DNA from: DASWJZ01 sp963814905
Lineage (GTDB): Bacteria; Pseudomonadota; Alphaproteobacteria; Rhizobiales; Afifellaceae
Reading direction: 5' to 3'
NCBI GenBank assembly: GCA_963814905.1
Contig: CAWFEM010000001.1
Coordinates: 1 to 64,000 of the forward strand
Length of the DNA stretch: 64,000 bases
Shown here: piece by piece, positions 44,812 through 53,503 of the stretch
Layout: the number at the start of each line of letters is the position of its first letter
How positions within the stretch are numbered: position 1 is the stretch's first letter
Program-made: the position numbers and the translations under genes
The notes under the pieces: model-generated
Seen by the model: only the letters and a program-made list of their open reading frames with translations
Databases searched by the model: none
What the model was told of the DNA's origin: nothing

Positions 44812-45828
44812 ATGACCCACCACACGCCAGCGATGAGCGAAGCGGAATACCGGGAGAATACCTTCTTCAGCATCTTCGGCTCGGTTCCGGAGCCCGGTTT
44901 CGACAGTCTGTCGGAGCAAGTGGGGGTGTGGGGACGGCCGTGGGGCTGCACCAGCGACATCGGCAAGCTCACCTGCGTGCTGATGCATCGGCCGGGCGAC
45001 GAGCTTTCGGTCGTGGAGAACAAGCCGATGCCGGAGGTCGGCGGCTTCGGCGATCCCGACAAAGGCTGGTACTGGATGGGCAAGACCATGCCCGACCTTG
45101 CTGCGATGCAGGCGGCGCACGACGCGCTCGCCGCGATCCTGAAGGCGGAAGGGGCCGAGGTCGTCTATGTCGGCGACGCGGCGCCCGGGCGCATGAAGCA
45201 GATCTATACGCGCGACAGCGTCATCGCGGTCAGGGGCGGCGCCATCGTCACGCGGCTTGCGCGGCGGGTCAGGCGCGGCGAAGAACTGCCGGTCACGCGC
45301 GCGCTCGCGAACGCCGGGTGCCCGATCCTCGCCACCATCCACGGCAACGCCGTCTTCGAGGGCGGCGGCTTCGGCATCATCGACGAGAAAACGGCGGTGT
45401 GCTCGCTCAGCGTCGCCTGCAATCAGGAAGGCGTGCGGCAGGTCGAGGCGATCCTGCGCAGCCTCGGGATCGAGCTCATCGTGGTGCCCAATCCCGGCTA
45501 TCGCATCCATATCGACGGCGCGTTCGTCATGATCGACATCGATACGGCCATCGTCAACGTCAACGAGCTTCCGTTCGTCTTCATCGACTATCTGAAGAGC
45601 CGCAAGATGAAGCTGATCGAGCTGCCGCCGGAAGATAACGCCTTCTCGCTGAATTGCCTGGCCGTGGCGCCAGGGCGGGTCGTCATGCACACCTCCGTGA
45701 CGCCGCGGCTGGCGGAGCGGCTCGACAAGAACGGCATCACCGTCCTGCCGGTGGAATACGACTGCGTGGAGCTCGGCGGCGGCGGCATTCACTGTTCCAC
45801 CTCGCCGCTCGCCCGCGATCCGCTCTGA
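44812..45828 (+). CDS. Arginine deiminase/amidinotransferase-superfamily enzyme (first copy)
   Basis: 338 residues of the pentein fold shared by dimethylarginine dimethylaminohydrolase, arginine deiminase and amidinotransferases. The fold acts on guanidino carbons through a covalent Cys. Catalytic elements are Cys328 in GGIHCSTSPL, the His in GYRIHIDGAFVM, and an acidic residue in TRDSV. Guanidino substrates are bound in the GDEL/DKGWYWMG region (inferred). About 40% similar by eye to the protein at 53504, with the same HMRPGDE-type start (VLMHRPGDEL). It stands alone with its own TetR operator. Confidence 0.85.
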   Translation: MTHHTPAMSEAEYRENTFFSIFGSVPEPGFDSLSEQVGVWGRPWGCTSDIGKLTCVLMHRPGDELSVVENKPMPEVGGFGDPDKGWYWMGKTMPDLAAMQAAHDALAAILKAEGAEVVYVGDAAPGRMKQIYTRDSVIAVRGGAIVTRLARRVRRGEELPVTRALANAGCPILATIHGNAVFEGGGFGIIDEKTAVCSLSVACNQEGVRQVEAILRSLGIELIVVPNPGYRIHIDGAFVMIDIDTAIVNVNELPFVFIDYLKSRKMKLIELPPEDNAFSLNCLAVAPGRVVMHTSVTPRLAERLDKNGITVLPVEYDCVELGGGGIHCSTSPLARDPL

Positions 45829-45841
45829 CCGCCACCGGCGC

Positions 45842-47074
45842 TCAATAAGCGAGCGCATGCAGCGCGCCGGCGAGCGTCTCGATGCCGGCGACGATGTCGG
45901 GGATCGACGAGAACTCCTCCGGCGTGTGGCTGCGGCCGTCCTTGCTGCGCACGAAGATCATCGCGACCCTGGCGATCTTCGCCATCTGCTGCGCGTCGTG
46001 ACCGGCGCCGCTCGCCATCCGCATGATTGGCACGCCTGCGCGGCGCGCTGCATCCTCGATCGCCGCGACGAGCGCCGGGTCGCTCGGGGACGGCTCGTGA
46101 TTGGCCCCGACGCTCCAATCGAGATCGAGGCCCCTGCGCTCCGCCACGGCCCGCATCGTCTGCTCGTGCAGGGCGCAGAGCCGATGATAGGCGTCGGGGT
46201 CGGGATGGCGCGCATCGATGGTGAAGCGGACGCGGCCGGGGATGACGGCCGCTCCGTTCGGCTCGACGAAGGCGCGGCCGACCGTGGTGACCGCCGGCCG
46301 CCCCCAACGATGCGCCGTATCGATCACGGTAGAGACAATCTCGGCGAAGCCGGCCATCGGATCGCGCCGCAGATCCATCGGGAAGGCGCCCGCATGGTTG
46401 GCGGTGCCGGCGAGCTCGACATGGTAGTGCCGCAGGCCGGTGATGCCCGTCACCGCGGCGACGGGAAGGTCCGCCTGCTCAAGCAGCGGACCCTGCTCGA
46501 TGTGAAGCTCTATGAAGGTGTCGATGTCGTCGCGCGACGCTTCGCCGACCCGCTCGGGCGGAAGCCCAAGGCTCCGCATCACGTCGGCGATGGTCTCGCC
46601 GTCATAGCTGACCGTTTCATCTGGCGCCGAGGGCGCGATGTCGCCGGTGATCGCGCGCGAGCCCCAGAAGTTCGCGCTGGGGAAACGGCTCCCCTCCTCC
46701 TCGCAAAGCGCCAGCGCCTCAAGTGTGCGGCGCGGCTGTCCGAACCGCTTGCCGAGCGCCTCGATCGCCATCAGGCCGGCGATTGCGCCGAGCGCACCGT
46801 CGTAGCGCCCGCCCGGCCGCTGCGAGTCGATATGCGAGCCGGAGACGATCGCCTTGCCGCCCTCGCTTCCGTCGAGCCGGCCCCAGACATTGCCGACGGC
46901 ATCGCGGCTGACGGACAACCCCGCCTCAGCGCACCAGCCGGCGTAGAGCTCGGTCGCCGCCACCCATTCGGGCGAATAGACGGTGCGCCAAACGCCGGTG
47001 TCGCCATGCGCGCCGTGCGCCGCAAGCGCCAGGATGCGCTGCTCGACGCGAGCCGGATCGATCAATGATGGCAT
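45842..47074 (-). CDS. hyuC: M20-family N-carbamoyl-amino acid hydrolase (HyuC-like)
   Basis: 410 residues. M20 amidohydrolase/allantoate amidohydrolase family with two-metal site: His81 (SGSHIDSQ) and bridging Asp92, Glu125-127 region (CEEEGSRF), and His in HSHTPEEFSS near the C-terminus. Removes carbamoyl from N-carbamoyl amino acids or ureides to give amino acid, CO2 and ammonia. Convergent with the deiminase gene and divergent from the EamA gene across the operator at 47149. N-terminal lid GDTGVWRTVYSPE is family-like. Confidence 0.88.
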   Translation of the reverse strand: MPSLIDPARVEQRILALAAHGAHGDTGVWRTVYSPEWVAATELYAGWCAEAGLSVSRDAVGNVWGRLDGSEGGKAIVSGSHIDSQRPGGRYDGALGAIAGLMAIEALGKRFGQPRRTLEALALCEEEGSRFPSANFWGSRAITGDIAPSAPDETVSYDGETIADVMRSLGLPPERVGEASRDDIDTFIELHIEQGPLLEQADLPVAAVTGITGLRHYHVELAGTANHAGAFPMDLRRDPMAGFAEIVSTVIDTAHRWGRPAVTTVGRAFVEPNGAAVIPGRVRFTIDARHPDPDAYHRLCALHEQTMRAVAERRGLDLDWSVGANHEPSPSDPALVAAIEDAARRAGVPIMRMASGAGHDAQQMAKIARVAMIFVRSKDGRSHTPEEFSSIPDIVAGIETLAGALHALAY

Positions 47075-47148
47075 CGGTCTTTCCCAGTCAGGCGGATCGC
47101 GCGTCGCGGAATTGACGCGTCGTCTGAAATCATATCAAACTACATTTT

Positions 47149-47165
47149 TAGAGCCGACTCCAAAT
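47149..47165 (+). promoter_or_regulatory. TetR operator copy B (TAGAGCCGACTCCAAAT)
   Basis: Lies between the divergent HyuC-like and EamA genes, about 75 and 156 bases from their starts. Matches copy C at most positions. A TTTTT run precedes it. Confidence 0.75.
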
Positions 47166-47320
47166 CTACTTTCGAAGCACCGCATGCGACCAGGAGCGAC
47201 TGTGCAAGTCCGATTCCAACAGTCGATCCTGAAGACAGGCTCACCCGCGGTCGCTCCGGCACCGGCCGAGACGCGCGCATTGGGATCGCCGGTGGGCAGC
47301 CGGTCTTGACGGGCTCATGA

Positions 47321-48748
47321 ATGCTCTCCCGCCTCCGCAATCACGCACAGGCGTCGCTTCTTCTTGCCGTCGGGCTCACGCTCGTGGCCAACGTGCTCCT
47401 GCCGCTGCAGGACGCGATGACCAAGCAGGCCATTGCGGAGGTCGCCGTCTGGGAGGTTCTTTTGGTGCGCAGCGCGACGGTCTTCGTTGCGACGCTCGCC
47501 ATCGGCCGGCTGCCGCTCGTGACGCGCATGGTGCGCACGCCCTTGAAGGGCTTCATGGCGGCGCGCGCGGCGATCATGCTCGCAGGCTGGGTCACGTTCT
47601 ATCTGGCACTGCGCCACCTTCCGCTGGCGCAGACCATCACGCTCTACTTCGTGTCGCCGATCATCGTCGCGATTGCGGCGAAGCCGCTCCTGGGCGAGCC
47701 GTCCTCGTTCAGGCAGTGGATCGCGATTCTGATCGGCTTCGCCGGCGTCGCGCTCGCGGGCGGTCTGACCGGCTTCGTGATTTCTTCCGGGGTCGGCCTG
47801 GCCCTTCTGTCGGCATGCTTTTGGGCCGCGTCGCTCCTGATGCTGCGCAGGTCGAAGGAAGAAGCGACGCTGGTGCAGGTCGCCTTCGCCAACGGATTCT
47901 TCGTCGTGGCGACGGCCGTCCCGCTCGTCCTTTACGGCTTCAGCGGATCGGCCGCGACAGTCGCCTGGATGGTCGCCATCGGCGTCGTCGGAGGGACTGG
48001 GCAGTTTGCGCTTTACGAGGCGGCGCGACACGTGCCGGCGCCGGTGCTGTCGACGTTGGAATACACCTGCATCGTGAGCGGATTCGTCCTCGGCTACCTG
48101 ATGTTCGGCGAAGTGCCCACGCTGCAGATCGGCATCGGCGCGATCCTGATCCTGATTTCCGGGGTGCTGGTTGTGACCGTCGAGCAGAATCGCTTGCAGA
48201 CCGCCGCCCCGCTCGCGCGCGACCTTCCGCTTCCCATCGATCCCAACCTCAAGCCTTTCCTGGAGCATGACATGGCCGACAAAACGCACGATCTCGTGGT
48301 GAACTACATCGCCAAGACCCGCTTTCCGTTCCCCAAGCAGACCACCTGGGCGGCGGACTATCAGACACTCACCAATGTCCCGGAACGCAAGAAGGCGATC
48401 GCCACGCCTTCCGGCGAGCACTATCCCGACATCGTGATCCTCGACGGCACCGGGCGCGTCCGCGAGATCGGCGAAATCGAAATGTCGGTCGACGAAACCG
48501 CCATCCCCTACTTGAAGGCCGGCTCGGAGACCGCCGATTCCGATACGCCGACCGGCGTCAGGCACTTCTTTCTCTATGTCCCGGCCGGCCAGGAGGGGGC
48601 GGCGCAGGCGCTGCTGGAGGCAAACGGCATCAGCTATGCCGGCGTTCGCGGGTTCGACGTGAAAGCCGACGGGACGGTGAGGATCGTGCCGTTCGTCACG
48701 AGGGGCGATCCCTACGACCACCAGATCACCGATACCGCCGCCGCCTGA
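47321..48748 (+). CDS. EamA/DMT-family transporter with an extra C-terminal domain
   Basis: 475 residues. Residues 1 to about 298 form ten predicted membrane segments of two EamA repeats (a drug/metabolite transporter such as RhaT/YdcZ relatives), probably exporting or importing a metabolite. Residues about 318-475 are soluble and unrelated, starting MADKTHDLVVNYIAK, with a strand-rich region around EHYPDIVILDGTGR and EIGEIEMS. M318 (ATG at 48272) is preceded by GGAG 6 bases away, so it could also be translated separately. The unusual fusion is in one frame without a stop. Family function of the C-terminal part is not recognised. Confidence 0.75.
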   Translation: MLSRLRNHAQASLLLAVGLTLVANVLLPLQDAMTKQAIAEVAVWEVLLVRSATVFVATLAIGRLPLVTRMVRTPLKGFMAARAAIMLAGWVTFYLALRHLPLAQTITLYFVSPIIVAIAAKPLLGEPSSFRQWIAILIGFAGVALAGGLTGFVISSGVGLALLSACFWAASLLMLRRSKEEATLVQVAFANGFFVVATAVPLVLYGFSGSAATVAWMVAIGVVGGTGQFALYEAARHVPAPVLSTLEYTCIVSGFVLGYLMFGEVPTLQIGIGAILILISGVLVVTVEQNRLQTAAPLARDLPLPIDPNLKPFLEHDMADKTHDLVVNYIAKTRFPFPKQTTWAADYQTLTNVPERKKAIATPSGEHYPDIVILDGTGRVREIGEIEMSVDETAIPYLKAGSETADSDTPTGVRHFFLYVPAGQEGAAQALLEANGISYAGVRGFDVKADGTVRIVPFVTRGDPYDHQITDTAAA

Positions 48749-48769
48749 GGCGCGCATGCCGAGCGCGTT

Positions 48770-50407
48770 TCAGTCGTCCTCCTGCTCCATGAGGCCCCAG
48801 GGGCTCGGCATCTTCTGCACTGGCACCTCGATCAGCGTCGGCCCCGGCTGATCGAGCGCCCAACGAAGCGCGTCGCCCAGCGCTTCCGGCCCGTTCGCGC
48901 GCCGCGCGGCGACGCCGAAGCTCTCCGCGAAGCGGACGAAATCCGGGTTCTTCAGGTCGGAGCCCACGACCTTGCCGCCGTAAAGATCCTCCTGCATTCG
49001 CCGCACGTTGCCATAGGCTCCGTCGGAGAAGACGATCGCCACCGAACGGATGTCGTGCTGGACGGCCGTCGCCATCTCATTCGCCGTGAACAGGAACCCG
49101 CCGTCGCCGCAGAGCGCCACGACAGGCGCGTCGGGGCAGCCGACCTTGGCGCCGAGCGAGGTTGCGTAGCCGAAGCCGAGCGTTCCCTGATAGCCGGGCG
49201 TGATGATCCGGCGCGGCTTGGAGACGGGAAACGCCGCGGTCGCGACGTAGCCGACCTGCGTGTAATCGGCGACCACGATGCCGTCTTCCGGCAACGCCTC
49301 GCGGATGGCGCGGAGGTAGCTCATCTGCGGCGCGAGCGCGCGGTCGAACTCTTCCGCGACGCGCGTCTTCAGCGCTCCGATCTCGTCGGTTCGCGACGCG
49401 TGGGGCGAGCCGCTCCGTTCAAGCTCCGCCGCAAGCACGGCAAGCGCCTCGCCGGCATCCGCATGGATCGCGACGTGGGGCGGCTGGCCGCGTTCGAACT
49501 GGCCGCGATCGAGATCGATGCGGATGACGCGCTGACCCTCCCTCAGGCCCCATTGCTGGCGCGGCCCGTGTAAGCGCGTCCCGACGGCAAGGATGACATC
49601 CGCATCCGGCCATAGGCGGAAGCCTTCAGCGTTCCCGATCGACAAAGGGTGGCGCGTATCGAGGATGCCGCGTCCCTGCAGGTGGCTCAGGACCGGCGCC
49701 TGCAGGCGCTCCGCGATCTGTCGCAGCGCCTCTCCTGCCCGCACCGCCCCGATACCGACCACGACGAGCGGCGTGCGTGCATCTGCAAGAAGCGCAGCGG
49801 CTTCGCGGATCGCGTCCACGTCGAGCTCCGGCAGCGGCAAGGCCGTGGCCTCGACCGCGTCGATGCGCGCGGTCGTCAGCCGCAGCACGTCGGCCGGCAA
49901 CTCGACGGCTGCCGGCACCTGTCCGGCCTTCAGGTGCGCGAAGGCCTCACGCATGATGTCCGGCACCGCGTCGGCGGAAAGCGCGATGCCGTTCCAGCGC
50001 GTCAGGCCGCGTACGATCGCGGACTGGTCCGGCAGTTCGTGAAGCTCTCCGCCGCCCATCCCGATCTGGTCGGAGGTGATCTGCCCGATCAATGCGAGCA
50101 CCGGCGCGTGCACGGCATAGGCGGTGGAAAGCGCGGCCGACGTGTTCAGAAAACCGGGACCCGGAACGCAGGCATAGACGCCGATGCGCCCGGTCGCCTG
50201 GGCGTAGCCGAGCGCCATATAGGCGACACCCTGCTCGTGCCGGGCATTGATGACCCTGAGCCAGTTCGTCGCGCCATGGACGGCGTTGAAGAAGTGGTCG
50301 AGCTGCACACCGGGCAGCCCGAACAGCGTGCCGATGCCGGCCTTGCGGAGTGCCGCGACTACGGCCTCCCCTCCTGTCATCGTCGTCGTCGGGTCCACGC
50401 GGCTCAC
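48770..50407 (-). CDS. Thiamine-diphosphate-dependent acetolactate synthase-like decarboxylase
   Basis: 545 residues, three-domain ThDP fold (PYR, central Rossmann, PP). The N-terminal Glu of HEQGVAYMALGYAQATG is the conserved cofactor-activating glutamate, and the PP motif is VALCGDGGFLFTANEM with the metal-binding Asp and Asn further on in DGAYGNV. Similar proteins include 5-guanidino-2-oxopentanoate decarboxylase, acetolactate synthase and sulfoacetaldehyde-type enzymes. In this operon decarboxylation of a 2-oxo acid after transamination is most plausible. Last gene of the operon beginning at 54508. Confidence 0.8.
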   Translation of the reverse strand: MSRVDPTTTMTGGEAVVAALRKAGIGTLFGLPGVQLDHFFNAVHGATNWLRVINARHEQGVAYMALGYAQATGRIGVYACVPGPGFLNTSAALSTAYAVHAPVLALIGQITSDQIGMGGGELHELPDQSAIVRGLTRWNGIALSADAVPDIMREAFAHLKAGQVPAAVELPADVLRLTTARIDAVEATALPLPELDVDAIREAAALLADARTPLVVVGIGAVRAGEALRQIAERLQAPVLSHLQGRGILDTRHPLSIGNAEGFRLWPDADVILAVGTRLHGPRQQWGLREGQRVIRIDLDRGQFERGQPPHVAIHADAGEALAVLAAELERSGSPHASRTDEIGALKTRVAEEFDRALAPQMSYLRAIREALPEDGIVVADYTQVGYVATAAFPVSKPRRIITPGYQGTLGFGYATSLGAKVGCPDAPVVALCGDGGFLFTANEMATAVQHDIRSVAIVFSDGAYGNVRRMQEDLYGGKVVGSDLKNPDFVRFAESFGVAARRANGPEALGDALRWALDQPGPTLIEVPVQKMPSPWGLMEQEDD

Positions 50408-50421
50408 ACAGCGTCTCGGGG

Positions 50422-51195
50422 TCAGTTGCGGTAGTCGGGCTGCTCGCGGTCGAGCTTGCGGCGAAGCGCCTGCCAGGGGAGCCAGCCCTTGTTCCCCCCC
50501 GACGAGAACTGGTTGGAGGTCCTTTCAAGGACGGCCTCGGCAGGCATCGAGAGCGGTGCGCCGCTCGACTGCGCCGCAATCTGGATGCGGCACGACTGCT
50601 CCAGGTAGTACATCAGGTAGAACGCCTCCGCGACCGTCTGTCCGACGGTCAGGAGACCGTGATTGCGCAGGATCAGGCAGTGCTTCAGGCCGAGGTCGCG
50701 GATCAGTCGGTCACGCTCCGACAGATTATCGTCCGCCGCGATGCCTTCGTAGTCGTGGATGCCGACATCGCCGTGAAACTCGATGCTGATCTGGTTGAGC
50801 GGCAGGAGCCCGCCCGCCTGCGCGGCGACGGCCATGCCCGCGAGCGTATGGGTGTGCATCACGCAGGCCGCGTCGGGCCGCGAGAGGTGCACCGCCGAGT
50901 GAATGACGAAGCCGGCCGGATTGACCGGCCAGGCGGTCGGCTGCGCCGCTTCGCCGTCCGCGTCGACCTCCACCAGGGAGCTCGCTGTGATCTCCTCGAA
51001 CAGGAGCCCGTAGGGATTGACGAGGAACCGGTGCCCCTCGCCCGGCAGGCGGACGGAGAGATGCGTGAAGACGAGATCGGTCATATTAAACAGCGCGATC
51101 AGGCGATAGGCGGCGGCGAGGTCCTCGCGCAGCTCGCGCTCGCTCGGCACGTGATCGGCCGAAGGAGGCTGCGGCATCGCAAAAGGAGCGGTCAT
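50422..51195 (-). CDS. Class II aldolase/adducin-domain protein
   Basis: 257 residues from ATG 51193-51195; the frame upstream is antisense-like and is omitted. Aldolase_II fold with the metal-site residues of the family: MHTHTLAGMAV (two His), and LKHCLILRNHGLLTVG (His), typical of fuculose-phosphate aldolase relatives. It would split or rearrange a hydroxylated acid or carbonyl intermediate. Co-transcribed with the ThDP enzyme after 14 bases. Confidence 0.85.
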   Translation of the reverse strand: MTAPFAMPQPPSADHVPSERELREDLAAAYRLIALFNMTDLVFTHLSVRLPGEGHRFLVNPYGLLFEEITASSLVEVDADGEAAQPTAWPVNPAGFVIHSAVHLSRPDAACVMHTHTLAGMAVAAQAGGLLPLNQISIEFHGDVGIHDYEGIAADDNLSERDRLIRDLGLKHCLILRNHGLLTVGQTVAEAFYLMYYLEQSCRIQIAAQSSGAPLSMPAEAVLERTSNQFSSGGNKGWLPWQALRRKLDREQPDYRN

Positions 51196-51232
51196 GATGC
51201 GTCTCCGGACGAAAAATGGAGCAGCGAGCGTG

Positions 51233-51913
51233 TCATGCGGACATCTCGTAGGAGGCGAGCGGATCGTCGCGCTCGCTGCGGATGCGGTTCTCCGGGCGCG
51301 CCGGATCGGGATAGCCGATCGCAATGCCGCAGACGAGCATAAGGTCGGGTGGGCTCTTCAGAAACGCCGTGACGGTGCGCTCGAACATCGCCCAGTCGGC
51401 CTGCGCGCAGCTCCCGTAGCCGGCCTCCGTCAGAAGCAGGAGCACGGTCTGCAGATAGATACCGAGGTCGAGCCATTGCGAAGGGCCGAAGCTCCGCTCA
51501 AGGAAGCAGAATACCCCGAAGGGCGCGCCGAAGAACTGGAAGTTCTCGTGGATCCAGGCGAGACGCGCGTTCTTATCGGAACGGTCGATGCCGAGCGCGC
51601 CGTAGAGAATCTCGCCATTGCGCATGCGCCGTTGCAGATAAGCGGGCTTCAACTCGGGCGGATAGAAGTCGTAGTCCATCGGCTCGCCTTCCGGCGCCTC
51701 CGCGCAGCGGCGGCGCATCAGCGCCTTCAGCGCGGCAAGGCGTTCGCCGGCGATCGTGTGCACCGCCCAAGGCTGGAGATTGCCGCCTGACGGAGCGCGC
51801 GCGGCACGACGCAGGATGTCGTGGATCTCGTCCGCGTCGACCGGCCGGTCGAGGAAGGCGCGCACGCTCCTGTGCGCCGCGACAGCGTCGGACACGCTGA
51901 CCGCTCGCGTCAC
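51233..51913 (-). CDS. Nitroreductase-family protein
   Basis: 226 residues from GTG 51911-51913, which overlaps the stop of the upstream M20 gene (GTGA), so translation is coupled. Flavin nitroreductase fold with RSVRAFLDRPV near the start, RAPSGGNLQPWAVH (FMN-binding loop) and YGSCAQADWA. May reduce a flavin-bound or unsaturated intermediate; the physiological substrate is unknown. Confidence 0.87.
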   Translation of the reverse strand: MTRAVSVSDAVAAHRSVRAFLDRPVDADEIHDILRRAARAPSGGNLQPWAVHTIAGERLAALKALMRRRCAEAPEGEPMDYDFYPPELKPAYLQRRMRNGEILYGALGIDRSDKNARLAWIHENFQFFGAPFGVFCFLERSFGPSQWLDLGIYLQTVLLLLTEAGYGSCAQADWAMFERTVTAFLKSPPDLMLVCGIAIGYPDPARPENRIRSERDDPLASYEMSA

Positions 51914-53499
51914 GGCACCGTCCACTCGCGCCCGCGCGGGGTGTCGACATATTCCGGCCAGCGATAGCCGATCGGCGCCTGGAAGTCGGGCGGCAAGAGC
52001 GGCGCCACCCATTTCGTGCCGCCGACGCCGCCGCCGGTGCGCTCGCGGAACTCGGCTTGCGCCTTTTCCAAGGCCGCGCCGTCGAGGAGGAGCTCGATCA
52101 GCGTCGTGGCGATCACTTCGCCGGCCTTCGTCCACATCGGGTCGATGCAGGCTGGCACGCCGCCCATCGCGTGGCGCACCCATTCCGGATAGCGGTAGCC
52201 GGGTTTCGGCGCCTGCAAGGTCGGCCGTCCGACATAGAGCCGCACGGTCGGCGCGTGCCAGGTGTAGTCGACATAATCGTCGGCGGCGTAGTTGAGCTGC
52301 CAGGCGGGAAGCTGGGCGCGGAAGGCTTTTTCCGCCTCCCAGGGCGGCGTAAGCTTCATCAGGCCCTCGAAAAAGGGCTCGGGCATCGGATCGAGGCCGA
52401 GCGAGGTTTGCAGGTCACGCGCGAACGCCTTCGCCTCCTCCGACCATTGCGGCGCGCCGAGGCGCTCGAAGTTCTTGAAGGTGACCTCGGCCATGGCGTG
52501 GTTGGGCAGGCCGGCGCGGGTGCGGGTGATCCAGGCTTTCTCCACCGTGCAGTGGGTCATGGCGGCGATGTGGTCGGCGTTGCGGTCGAGGACCGCGAAC
52601 GCCGCCTCGCACATGGCGAGCGTCGGCGCGCGCATGGCGTATTGGATCTGACCGATCCCCGGCGCGATGTTGTCGGCCGCCGCCTGCCCGGCGATCGGGA
52701 TGAACTCGTTCAGGGACCAGCTGCCGCTGTGCGGCAGCATGGATTCCTTCATCATCTTGGAGTTCGTGTACATGAGGCAGACCGCGTCGATAGCGCCGGG
52801 CGCGCGCGCCGTCGCATGGGCGTGCGCCACCGTGCCGCCCGCCGCCTCGTTCTGCCAGGTCTCCGGGTTCTCGCACTCGAAGGTGTAGATGCGGCTCCAG
52901 TAGGGCGCGCTGGTCGTGTCCCAGAAGCAGCCGTTGGTGAGCGCCGGGAACGAGTGCGGGTGGAAGCTGAACGCCGCGTCGAGCCCGTCATAATAACCGT
53001 GCGCCGCATGCACGGGCTTGGAGCCGCACATCTTCTCGGCGGGCTCGCCGAAGAACACCAGCGTGCCCGGGATGCCGTGCGCCTGCATGGCATGCTTGGC
53101 GGCGAGGAAACCCGAGAACGAGCCCATGCCGAGGGCGGAGTGCGGATCGGTGTGGCCGGCGGCGCGCGGGCTCACGCCGTCGCGCGGCTTGCGATAGGGC
53201 ACGGGCGCCTGGCTCTGGCCGGGAATGGCGTCGTATTCGGCGTAGCCGGCGAGCGTCGGGCCCTTGCCGTTCGACCAGCGGGCGCGAAAAGCCGTGGGCA
53301 TGCCGGCTGTGCCGCGCTCGACCTCGAACCCCTCCCCCTCCAAGCGGTCCATGTACCAGGCGGAAGACTTATATTCGCGCCATGACGGCTCGTGGAAATC
53401 CCAGATCGTCATGTGATCGGCCGACAAGGCCGACCGGTGCTCGTTCAGCCAGGCGAGCGCGCTCGCCTGGGCGGGATGCCAGCCATCCGACTCCGCCAT
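51910..53499 (-). CDS. M20-family amidohydrolase (AbgB-like)
   Basis: 529 residues from ATG 53497-53499, chosen because GAGG lies 9 bases upstream; a GTG 18 bases earlier would overlap the previous gene. The family hydrolyses amide-linked acyl or p-aminobenzoyl-glutamate-type substrates with two metals. Visible marks are GYAEYDAIPGQSQ, GHTDPHSALGMG, FFGEPAEKMCGSKP and SFHPHS near mid protein, plus the dimerisation lid. Length is above the usual 430-480 for AbgB but in the range of related "amidohydrolase" proteins. Gene two of the TetR-controlled operon. Confidence 0.83.
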   Translation of the reverse strand: MAESDGWHPAQASALAWLNEHRSALSADHMTIWDFHEPSWREYKSSAWYMDRLEGEGFEVERGTAGMPTAFRARWSNGKGPTLAGYAEYDAIPGQSQAPVPYRKPRDGVSPRAAGHTDPHSALGMGSFSGFLAAKHAMQAHGIPGTLVFFGEPAEKMCGSKPVHAAHGYYDGLDAAFSFHPHSFPALTNGCFWDTTSAPYWSRIYTFECENPETWQNEAAGGTVAHAHATARAPGAIDAVCLMYTNSKMMKESMLPHSGSWSLNEFIPIAGQAAADNIAPGIGQIQYAMRAPTLAMCEAAFAVLDRNADHIAAMTHCTVEKAWITRTRAGLPNHAMAEVTFKNFERLGAPQWSEEAKAFARDLQTSLGLDPMPEPFFEGLMKLTPPWEAEKAFRAQLPAWQLNYAADDYVDYTWHAPTVRLYVGRPTLQAPKPGYRYPEWVRHAMGGVPACIDPMWTKAGEVIATTLIELLLDGAALEKAQAEFRERTGGGVGGTKWVAPLLPPDFQAPIGYRWPEYVDTPRGREWTVP

Positions 53500-53503
53500 C
53501 GCG

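Noticed and set aside
44488..45858. 456-codon open frame on the minus strand
   Set aside because: Antisense to the deiminase-fold gene and overlapping the operator at 44751.
48455..48500. Possible PD-(D/E)xK nuclease motif in the EamA C-terminal domain
   Set aside because: The pattern PD...EIGEIE lacks the catalytic Lys, so nuclease activity cannot be claimed.
47315..48757. 480-codon open frame on the minus strand
   Set aside because: Antisense to the EamA gene; His/Arg-rich sequence without a family.
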